Shown: one piece after another, positions 1-5,884 of the stretch | Layout: every line of letters starts with the position of its first letter | Position numbering within the stretch: the first letter of the stretch is position 1 | DNA from: Variovorax sp. | GTDB lineage: Bacteria; Pseudomonadota; Gammaproteobacteria; Burkholderiales; Burkholderiaceae_C | Reading direction: 5' to 3' | DNA length: 5,884 bases | Assembly: GCA_028292835.1 (NCBI GenBank) | Contig: JAQGLP010000192.1 | Coordinates: 1 to 5,884, forward strand | Made by a program: the position numbers and the translations under genes | The notes under the pieces: generated by a model | Seen by the model: only the letters and a program-made list of their open reading frames with translations | Told to the model about the DNA's origin: nothing | The model's database searches: none

Positions 1-284
1 ATGGTGGAGCGGATGGTGTAGCCCCTGGACCGGCACAGCCGGTACAAGGCAGCGGCTTGGGCATAGCCCGCGCGGTCCAGATCAGCCATCTGCTCGAACG
101 CACCCAGCAGATAGGCCACCTTTTCCGCCTGCGCATCGCTTTTCAGGCCCAGGAGCACTTCTGCCAGCACCAACCCTGGTACCGCAACGGCTGCGCCATT
201 GGCGATAGCCTGGCTCAGGCGGTCCGCGTGGGCAGAGTCGTAACCGTTCAGGAAATCGATCCAAACCGAGGTATCGACCAGCAT
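1..284 (-). CDS. vapC: VapC-type PIN-domain toxin (ribonuclease), 3' end beyond window
   Basis: This is probably the toxin of a type II toxin-antitoxin pair, a PIN-domain Mg2+-dependent endoribonuclease that blocks translation when freed from its antitoxin. 94 complete codons are visible; PIN toxins usually have about 130 residues. The N-terminus MLVDTSVWIDF is the first PIN strand with acidic residue D4. The second acidic residue is E42, in the segment LAEVLLGL. The visible part ends at GYTIRST, exactly where family members place the third conserved Asp (usually TIDCLIA), so that residue and the C-terminal acidic cluster are outside the window. The ATG is chosen because it starts right at the PIN motif and overlaps the vapB stop by one base (TGATG), the usual arrangement for coupled antitoxin-toxin translation. 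Whether the gene is intact cannot be judged here. PIN family assignment is firm; RNA target unknown. Confidence 0.9.
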   Translation of the reverse strand, partial: MLVDTSVWIDFLNGYDSAHADRLSQAIANGAAVAVPGLVLAEVLLGLKSDAQAEKVAYLLGAFEQMADLDRAGYAQAAALYRLCRSRGYTIRST

Positions 285-508
285 CAAGGCGTCTCGTCCG
301 CGTCTGAAGCATCGAATCGCGCACGCCGCAGGGCCTGCAAGTCGCCTTGCCAAGCCACTTGACCCCGCAAGGCCAGCAACTGCTGGCGCTTTAGCGTGTT
401 CAGGTACCCCCGCAGAGCTGCGTTGACCGCCGCTTTCTTGGTCGGGAACTCGCCCAGTGACAACACCTGCTGCAGCAGTTCGTCATCCAACTCGATATGA
501 GTTCTCAT
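284..508 (-). CDS. vapB: VapB-family antitoxin (pfam09957 type)
   Basis: A 74-residue antitoxin directly upstream of the PIN toxin. The N-terminus MRTHIELDDELL, followed by a helix with PTKKAAVNAALRGYL, is the ribbon-helix-helix-like DNA-binding segment typical of the pfam09957 VapB family. The C-terminal part LLALRGQVAWQGDLQALRRAR matches the family's conserved W-x-G-D-L toxin-contact region. Known relatives bind their toxin's active site and, as a complex, repress their own promoter. The start is uncertain. An AGGA at 519-522 lies 10 bases before the ATG at 508 (MRTHIEL, where the family normally begins) and 4 bases before an in-frame ATG at 514 (MHMRTHIEL). I prefer 508 from the family alignment, and the ATG at 535 is less likely. 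The stop overlaps the toxin start by one base. The gene lies 117 bp beyond the pglF stop and probably has its own promoter. Confidence 0.9.
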   Translation of the reverse strand: MRTHIELDDELLQQVLSLGEFPTKKAAVNAALRGYLNTLKRQQLLALRGQVAWQGDLQALRRARFDASDADETP

Positions 509-518
509 GTGCATGAAT

Positions 519-523
519 TCCTG
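519..523 (-). promoter_or_regulatory. Ribosome binding site of the first vapB
   Basis: The minus strand reads CAGGA here. It sits 4 bases from the ATG at 514 and 10 bases from the ATG at 508. It supports a start at one of these two and argues against the upstream ATG at 535, which would contain the site within the coding region. Confidence 0.5.
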
Positions 524-538
524 CATTCCAAGCACATA

Positions 539-563
539 GTTTATGGTGCCTGATGGACCAAAC
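539..563 (-). promoter_or_regulatory. Interrupted dyad upstream of the first vapB, candidate operator
   Basis: On the minus strand GTTTGGT is followed by a 9-base spacer and then ACC-AT-AAAC, an inverted repeat with 7-base arms interrupted by a 2-base bulge. It lies about 31-55 bases upstream of the chosen vapB start. VapBC complexes commonly autoregulate through such dyads. A weak -10-like CATAAA overlaps the downstream arm, and no convincing -35 was seen. The operator role is inferred from position and symmetry only. Confidence 0.35.
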
Positions 564-610
564 GACGAAATATCCGCCGAGGTTTGGCGATCAGACGGCC
601 GGCGCGTCGT

Positions 611-625
611 GTGACGGACAGCGCG

Positions 626-629
<4 letters not shown>
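611..629 (-). repeat. Perfect 6-bp inverted repeat over the pglF stop codon
   Basis: GTGACG and CGTCAC arms (611-616 and 624-629) flank a 7-base loop, and the pglF stop codon lies in one arm. In RNA this forms a GC-rich hairpin at the end of the glycan operon. No U-tract follows on the minus strand, so it is not a standard intrinsic terminator; it could stabilise a 3' end or be fortuitous. Confidence 0.35.
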
Positions 630-2634
<2,005 letters not shown>

Positions 2635-2638
<4 letters not shown>

Positions 2639-3000
2639 CGACGGATCCGGCTTTCGGGGCGGCGCCCCGCAGGCAGCCACGCCAGCAGCCAGACCACCAG
2701 GGTGCCGACGAGCAGCCCCAGCCCGTCGGCCAGCAGGTCGGCCCATTCGGCGGAGCGGTCGGGCGTGAACGACTGCAGTATCTCGATCAACCCGCCATAG
2801 GCCAGCAAGGCCACCAGCACCGCCACCGTGCGCCCGGGCCAGGACCACAGCCCCAGAACCGCCAGCGTCGAGAAGGCCAGCAGGTGGTTGCTTTTGTCCC
2901 AGCCCGTGGTGGGCATGTGCGGCGTGGGCGGCATCAGGGCGAGGACCAGCACGGCGAGTGCGCAGGCCCAGAACGCCCCGCGGATCATGAGCTTCGGCAT
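2635..3000 (-). CDS. VanZ-family small membrane protein
   Basis: A 121-residue protein with four predicted membrane segments (about residues 6-23, 39-54, 58-76 and 92-110) and an Arg-rich cytosolic tail. VanZ-family polar motifs are present: W-D-K-x-x-H with D35, K36 and H39; IEILQSFTPDR with E73, Q76 and R82; and acidic residues D88 and D92 in the ADLLADGLG segment. The prototype VanZ gives low-level teicoplanin resistance in enterococci, but the biochemical role of most family members is unknown. The ATG overlaps the aminotransferase stop by one base (TGATG) and the stop overlaps the pglF start by four (ATGA), so it is almost certainly co-translated with the sugar genes. That suggests a role in glycan or lipid-linked precursor metabolism, which is inference only. 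An in-frame ATG at 2988 is a less likely start. Confidence 0.87.
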
Positions 3001-4193
3001 CAGGCACTCGCCTGCTGAAGCACCCGCCCGACAACGTCGCAGGTCTTGCCGACTTCAGCCGCCGTGAGAGTGGGATGCACCAGAAACATCAAGCTGGTGT
3101 CGCCCAGCTGGCGCGCGACGGGCAGCCGTTCGGCCGGCCGCCAGCCGGTGTCGTCGAACGCTTTTTCCAGGTACACCTCGGAGCACGAGCCCTGGTAGCA
3201 CGGCACGCCCTGCGCGCTGATCGCCTCCACGATGCGGTCGCGGCTCCAGCCCGCGGCCAGCCGTTCGGGCTGCACGTACACATAGCACTTGTAGTGCGCG
3301 TGCACGTTTTGGCCCTCGGCATCGGCGAAATCTGGCACGCGCACCGCCGCATGCGGGCGGCAGGTGGCCCAGATCGCCTCGGCGTGCCGCGTGCGCAGCG
3401 CTGTCCAGTCCCCCATGCGGCGCAGCTGGATGCGCCCGACGGCGCCCTGCACTTCCAGCATGCGCCAGTTGGTGCCGAAGCTCTCGTGCACCCAGCGAAA
3501 GCCCGGCGGGTGCTGGCGCTCGTACACCGCCTCATGGCTCTTGCCGTGGTCCTTGAACGACCACATGGCCGACCACAGCGCCGCGTCGTCGGTGGTGACC
3601 ATGCCGCCCTCGCCGGCCGTGCTCATGATCTTGTCCTGGCAGAACGACCACGCGCCCACGTGCCCGATGGAGCCCACGGCCCGCCCCTTGTAGCGCGCCC
3701 CATGGGCCTGGGCGCAATCCTCGATGACCTTGAAGCCATGGGTCTCGGCCAGCGTCATGATCGGGTCCATGTCGCAGGGCCAGCCCGCCAGATGCACGCA
3801 GATCACGGCGCGGGTGGCCGGCGTGAGCAGGCGCGCGATGGTCGCGGCCGAGAGGTTGCCGCTGTCGGCCTCCACATCGGCGAATACCGGCGTCGCGCCC
3901 GCGTTGACCACGCACGAAATGCTGGCGATGAAGGTGCGCGGCGTGACGATCACCTCGTCGCCCGGGCCGATGCCCATCGCCTTGAGCGCCACGTCCAGCG
4001 CCAGCGTGCCGTTGGCCAGCGCCACGGCGTGCTTCGTACCGGCCCAGGCGGCGAACTCCTTCTCGAACTCGCGGCATTCCTGCCCGGTCCAATAGTTGAC
4101 CTTGTTGGACAGCAACACCTGCCGCACGGCGTCGCCCTCTTCGTTGGTGAAGCTGGGCCAGGGAGAAAAAGCAGTGTTCAGCACAAAAATCAA
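3000..4193 (-). CDS. pglE: DegT/DnrJ/EryC1/StrS-family PLP aminotransferase, PglE-like
   Basis: A fold-type I PLP aminotransferase of up to 397 residues, in the normal family range. The expected role is to transfer an amino group from glutamate to C4 of the UDP-4-keto-6-deoxy sugar made by the neighbouring dehydratase, giving UDP-4-amino-4,6-dideoxy-GlcNAc. Visible motifs are ALANGTLAL (58-66, phosphate-binding region), VIEDCAQAHGA (156-166, with D159 toward the pyridine nitrogen) and SFCQDKIMSTAGEGGM (183-198), where K188 is the Schiff-base lysine. The start is not an ATG. TTG at 4193 overlaps the pglD stop as TTGA, matching the coupled style of the operon; GTG at 4184, giving MLNTAFSPWPSFT, is a good alternative that matches where such proteins often begin. 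No clear Shine-Dalgarno precedes either. The family is certain; C4 bacillosamine-type specificity comes from context. Confidence 0.92.
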   Translation of the reverse strand: MIFVLNTAFSPWPSFTNEEGDAVRQVLLSNKVNYWTGQECREFEKEFAAWAGTKHAVALANGTLALDVALKAMGIGPGDEVIVTPRTFIASISCVVNAGATPVFADVEADSGNLSAATIARLLTPATRAVICVHLAGWPCDMDPIMTLAETHGFKVIEDCAQAHGARYKGRAVGSIGHVGAWSFCQDKIMSTAGEGGMVTTDDAALWSAMWSFKDHGKSHEAVYERQHPPGFRWVHESFGTNWRMLEVQGAVGRIQLRRMGDWTALRTRHAEAIWATCRPHAAVRVPDFADAEGQNVHAHYKCYVYVQPERLAAGWSRDRIVEAISAQGVPCYQGSCSEVYLEKAFDDTGWRPAERLPVARQLGDTSLMFLVHPTLTAAEVGKTCDVVGRVLQQASA

Positions 4194-4849
4194 TCTTTGA
4201 GAAAGGGCTTGGCCGGGTTGCCGACCACCGTGGCGCCGGCCGGCACATCGCGCGTGACCACGGCGCCCATGCCGACGACGGCACCCCGGCCGATGACCAG
4301 CGGTTGCCCGGGCTTGCCTTGCTTGATGACAGCGCCAGCGCCAATGTAAGCGTGATCTTCAATGGTGACATTACCGTTGCATTTAACACTTGGTGCAAAT
4401 GTGACGTAATTCCCAATTACGCAATCGTGCTCAACATAGCTGTACAAGTTGGCGTGAAAGTGCCGACCGATACGGATGTTGGAAGTGAGCGTGACGAATG
4501 GGCTCAGCACAGCGCCCTCGCCCAGCGCCACGTCGTCCATGGTCACCACGTTGCTGGCGGCCACCGTCCAGGGCTGTACGCCATCTGCAGCACAGCGCAC
4601 AGCCAGCTTCTCGCGCACCGCACCGTCGGCGATCGCCAGCACGGCATGGCGCGCACTGGCTTCGATCTGCAGAAACTCCGCATAGCGCAGCACGCGCTGG
4701 CCATTGACCTCCAGCGCCTCAGGATGGTCGTCAACGAACACCAGTTGCGTGGGCGAAATGCCTTGGTGCTGCAACTGCGCGCGCGCCAGGGGCATCACGC
4801 CCCGGCCGCAGCCGCTGGCGCCGTAGACGGCAAAAAGAGGAAGAGTCAT
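4190..4849 (-). CDS. pglD: PglD/NeuD-family sugar N-acetyltransferase
   Basis: A 219-residue protein with an N-terminal nucleotide-sugar-binding subdomain (LFAVYGASGCGRGV at 5-18, then VFVDD at 37-41) and a left-handed parallel beta-helix from about residue 95, built of hexapeptide repeats such as VIGNYV and IGAGAV and ending in the typical VVGNPAKPF. The motif EHDCVIG places the probable catalytic base at H141, with E140 beside it, as in PglD. Such enzymes use acetyl-CoA to acetylate the C4 amine of the UDP-amino sugar, the last step to UDP-diacetylbacillosamine. No strong ribosome binding site precedes the ATG; the leader is AT-rich. The stop overlaps the aminotransferase start by four bases. 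Residues 137-170, which include H141, are encoded by DNA of about 42% GC, far below the rest of the window. An O-acetyltransferase role as in NeuD is possible, but the neighbours argue for the N-acetylation step. Confidence 0.9.
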   Translation of the reverse strand: MTLPLFAVYGASGCGRGVMPLARAQLQHQGISPTQLVFVDDHPEALEVNGQRVLRYAEFLQIEASARHAVLAIADGAVREKLAVRCAADGVQPWTVAASNVVTMDDVALGEGAVLSPFVTLTSNIRIGRHFHANLYSYVEHDCVIGNYVTFAPSVKCNGNVTIEDHAYIGAGAVIKQGKPGQPLVIGRGAVVGMGAVVTRDVPAGATVVGNPAKPFLKD

Positions 4850-4877
4850 CGTTTATTTTCAATACACCATGAAAAGC

Positions 4878-4958
4878 AACGTCCTACATCGTGGCTTGCA
4901 ATTCACGCCCACAGGGTCGGCTGCCCCGCTTGCCGGGCTCCAAAGTGATCCTTGTCAT
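4878..4958 (-). pseudogene. 5' remnant of a DUF433-family antitoxin gene
   Basis: An ATG at 4958, with GGA seven to nine bases before it, opens a short frame reading MTRITLEPGKRGSRPC and then GRELQATM before TAG at 4884-4886. From memory, the first 16 residues match the conserved N-terminus of DUF433-family proteins (VapB45-like antitoxins), which usually begin MxRITxxPGKxGGRPCIRG. After the C the resemblance decays but stays in register: C-x-R-x-L-x-x-T. The TAG then falls where the family has Tyr in T-V-Y-D-V, followed by D and V. The usual length is about 70-80 residues, so about two-thirds is missing, and pglD starts 28 bases further on. No DUF5615/PIN-like partner toxin remains. The similarity is recalled rather than searched. 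It could be a coincidental 24-codon frame, but the match plus a sensible ribosome binding site makes decay more likely. Confidence 0.6.
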
Positions 4959-4989
4959 GTTTTTTCCAGTCTATTCAGGGCAGGAAAAG

Positions 4990-5388
4990 TCATAGCGTCC
5001 ACTCCTCCACCGCCAATCCGGGCACGCGCAAAAATTCACGCGCATTGTTGGTGACCACCACCGAATCCTCGGCCATGGCATGGGCAGCGATCAACAGGTC
5101 CATGCCTCCAATGGGTTTCCCGGCGCGCTCCAGCGCGGTGCGGATCTGAGCGTAGTGATGCGCCGCGTCAACGGGCCAGGGGCGCACCTCGAAGCCCGCC
5201 AACCAAGCCTCGACCGCCGAAGCGAATCGGGCAGAGCCCAGCTTGGCCGCGCCAAAGCGCAGTTCGGCCGCCACGATGGCCGACAGCCACAGCTGCTGGC
5301 GGTCCAGCCCGGCGAAACGCTCCAGCATCGAAGGCGGGTGCCGGCGCAGGATGTAGCTGCAGATGTTGGGGTCCAGCGTGCGGCGCAT
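4990..5388 (-). CDS. vapC: VapC-type PIN-domain toxin, FitB/MvpT-like
   Basis: A 132-residue full-length PIN protein, a probable endoribonuclease toxin paired with the AbrB-type VapB just upstream. Expected acidic residues are present: D6 (TLDPNICSYIL), E42 (VAAELRFGAA) and D97 (GGMDLLIAAHA). The C-terminal signature VVTNNAREFLRVPGLAVEEW is typical of VapC proteins that pair with AbrB-type VapB. The ATG at 5388 lies 7 bases after the antitoxin stop; the frame is open to 5574, but the extra N-terminus overlaps vapB out of frame and is not PIN-like. One oddity is that the conserved D-T-N at the first active-site strand reads D-P-N here, one base away (CCC instead of ACC). This could weaken the toxin without removing a catalytic acid. 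It follows the phosphoglycosyl transferase gene and precedes the DUF433 remnant. Confidence 0.93.
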   Translation of the reverse strand: MRRTLDPNICSYILRRHPPSMLERFAGLDRQQLWLSAIVAAELRFGAAKLGSARFASAVEAWLAGFEVRPWPVDAAHHYAQIRTALERAGKPIGGMDLLIAAHAMAEDSVVVTNNAREFLRVPGLAVEEWTL

Positions 5389-5395
5389 GTCGCTT

Positions 5396-5647
5396 TCAAG
5401 TCCAGTCGCGCACTTGCGGCGGGGCGTCGTCGCGGTCCGCCAGGAACGATTCGGGCAAAGGTTCCGTGGCCTCGTAAAACGCTCGTAGCCAGTCGGCCAT
5501 GTTCTGCCCCGGCAATGCTTGGGGCTGCATCCACAGCGCGTCGCCGATTTGTTCGACACGAACTTCCTTGGCATTGAGCCGCAATTTGGCGGGCAGGCGA
5601 ATGGCTTGGCTACGTCCGCTCATGAACAGTTTTGCAGTCGTGGTCAT
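5396..5647 (-). CDS. vapB: VapB antitoxin with SpoVT/AbrB DNA-binding domain
   Basis: An 83-residue antitoxin. Residues 5-42 (AKLFMSGRSQAIRLPAKLRL, then VRVEQIGDALWMQP) form the swapped-hairpin AbrB/MazE-type DNA-binding domain shared by VapB/VagC antitoxins. The C-terminal tail, with W53, the acidic stretch LADRDDAPPQ and a final RDW, is the flexible part that in relatives occupies the toxin active site. The ATG at 5647 has a strong ribosome binding site (GGAAGG, 5652-5657). A 17-bp palindrome lies 18 bases upstream of the start and is the likely operator for autoregulation by VapB or VapBC. The gene starts 42 bp after the phosphoglycosyl transferase stop, so it may be read from that operon as well as from its own promoter. 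Confidence 0.94.
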   Translation of the reverse strand: MTTTAKLFMSGRSQAIRLPAKLRLNAKEVRVEQIGDALWMQPQALPGQNMADWLRAFYEATEPLPESFLADRDDAPPQVRDWT

Positions 5648-5651
5648 GCAA

Positions 5652-5657
5652 CCTTCC
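5652..5657 (-). promoter_or_regulatory. Strong ribosome binding site of the second vapB
   Basis: GGAAGG on the minus strand, 4 bases before the ATG at 5647. It is the best Shine-Dalgarno in the window, in contrast to the weak sites of the coupled sugar genes, and fits an antitoxin that must be made in excess of its toxin. Confidence 0.6.
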
Positions 5658-5664
5658 AGATGAG

Positions 5665-5681
5665 ATATGACAATGGCATAT
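5665..5681 (-). promoter_or_regulatory. 17-bp palindrome, probable VapB(C) operator
   Basis: The minus strand reads ATATGCCATTGTCATAT: two 8-base arms of the form ATATGnCA/TGnCATAT around a central base at 5673, with only one mismatched pair. It is AT-rich in a GC-rich region and lies between the phosphoglycosyl transferase stop and the vapB start. A weak promoter fit (TTCACG, 18 bases, TAATAT) would place the -10 over its upstream edge, so binding would block transcription. The symmetry is seen directly; the operator role is inferred from the usual autoregulation of vapBC. Confidence 0.55.
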
Positions 5682-5689
5682 TACATCTT

Positions 5690-5884
5690 TCATCGATTTC
5701 CCGTGAACTTGCCCATCGTCGCCTCCCCGGCCGCGCTGATGCCTTCACGCACCAGCACCTTGCGCACGGTGCGCCACAAAATACGGATGTCGAGCCGCAA
5801 CGAGCGGTGATCCACGTACCACACGTCGAGCTTGAACTTGTCGTCCCAGCCCAGTGCGTTGCGGCCGTTGACCTGCGCCCAGCC
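5690..5884 (-). CDS. pglC: PglC-type phosphoglycosyl transferase, C-terminal part only
   Basis: The last 64 codons of a bacterial sugar transferase (pfam02397), open to the window edge with no start inside. Visible motifs are GWAQVNGRNALGWDDKF, LDVWYVDHRSLRLDI, then GISAAGEATMGKFTGN at the end. The WAQVNGRN motif belongs to the conserved catalytic domain of monotopic phosphoglycosyl transferases, and the G-I-S-x-x-G-x-A-T-M-x-K-F-x-G tail resembles that of PglC-type enzymes, which move phospho-diacetylbacillosamine from UDP to undecaprenyl phosphate on the cytoplasmic face of the inner membrane. The D-E catalytic pair and N-terminal re-entrant helix are outside the window. The stop at 5690-5692 is 42 bp before vapB. 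In related clusters this gene is adjacent to the pglD homologue; here vapBC and the DUF433 remnant lie between them. Confidence 0.9.
   Translation of the reverse strand, partial: GWAQVNGRNALGWDDKFKLDVWYVDHRSLRLDIRILWRTVRKVLVREGISAAGEATMGKFTGNR

Noticed and set aside
2639..3034. N-terminal extension of the dehydratase to 3034
   Set aside because: The extra 132 codons overlap the vanZ-like gene in another frame and have no membrane or sugar-dehydratase features. The ATG at 2638 with ATGA overlap is a better start.
3075..4349. Plus-strand open frame of 424 codons
   Set aside because: It lies antisense to the aminotransferase and pglD genes, is rich in Arg, His, Ala and Gly, and shows no recognisable motif. 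It is a typical shadow frame of GC-rich coding DNA.
4923..4938. GC-rich stem (GCCC...GGGC) as a terminator after vapC
   Set aside because: Only four uninterrupted base pairs with an internal mismatch, no U-tract on either strand, and it lies within codons of the DUF433 remnant, which explain it.
4304..4948. Plus-strand open frame of 214 codons antisense to pglD
   Set aside because: It has no family signature, and pglD on the other strand shows clear hexapeptide repeats and the catalytic motif.
4850..5690. Direct repeats or att-like sites bounding the inserted vapBC
   Set aside because: Only short coincidental matches such as GTCATG near both ends were found, too short to support site-specific insertion.

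Overview
The window looks like a high-GC betaproteobacterial chromosome segment, most likely Burkholderiales and probably close to Comamonadaceae. That placement is an inference from base composition and protein character. Every supported gene lies on the minus strand, so transcription runs from high to low coordinates. No credible plus-strand gene, tRNA, rRNA, insertion sequence or CRISPR array was seen.

The core is a nucleotide-sugar and glycan-initiation cluster. In transcription order it holds the C-terminal end of a PglC-type phosphoglycosyl transferase (5690-5884, running off the window), a PglD-like sugar acetyltransferase (4190-4849), a PglE-like DegT-family aminotransferase (3000-4193), a small VanZ-family membrane protein (2635-3000) and a large membrane-bound PglF/WbpM/CapD-type 4,6-dehydratase (626-2638). 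Dehydratase, aminotransferase, acetyltransferase and phosphoglycosyl transferase together are the complete set for making UDP-N,N'-diacetylbacillosamine (UDP-2,4-diacetamido-2,4,6-trideoxyglucose) and loading it onto undecaprenyl phosphate. The likely role is initiation of a protein-linked glycan, O-antigen or capsule. The genes from pglD to pglF are joined by 1- to 4-base stop/start overlaps, so they are probably one translationally coupled unit, and the VanZ-like gene belongs to it physically.

Toxin-antitoxin genes are interleaved with this cluster. A complete VapBC pair (AbrB-type VapB 5396-5647, PIN toxin VapC 4990-5388) sits between the phosphoglycosyl transferase and pglD, with a near-perfect 17-bp palindrome upstream as likely operator. 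Between that VapC and pglD (4850-4989) lies what I read as the 5' remnant of a DUF433-family antitoxin gene, with its ribosome binding site intact and an in-frame TAG at codon 25. Past the end of pglF is a second, unrelated VapBC pair: a pfam09957-type VapB (284-508) and a PIN toxin (1-284) cut by the window edge. The borders of this glycan cluster therefore look like a site of repeated toxin-antitoxin gain and decay. The acetyltransferase gene also carries an internal AT-rich patch suggesting mosaic ancestry.
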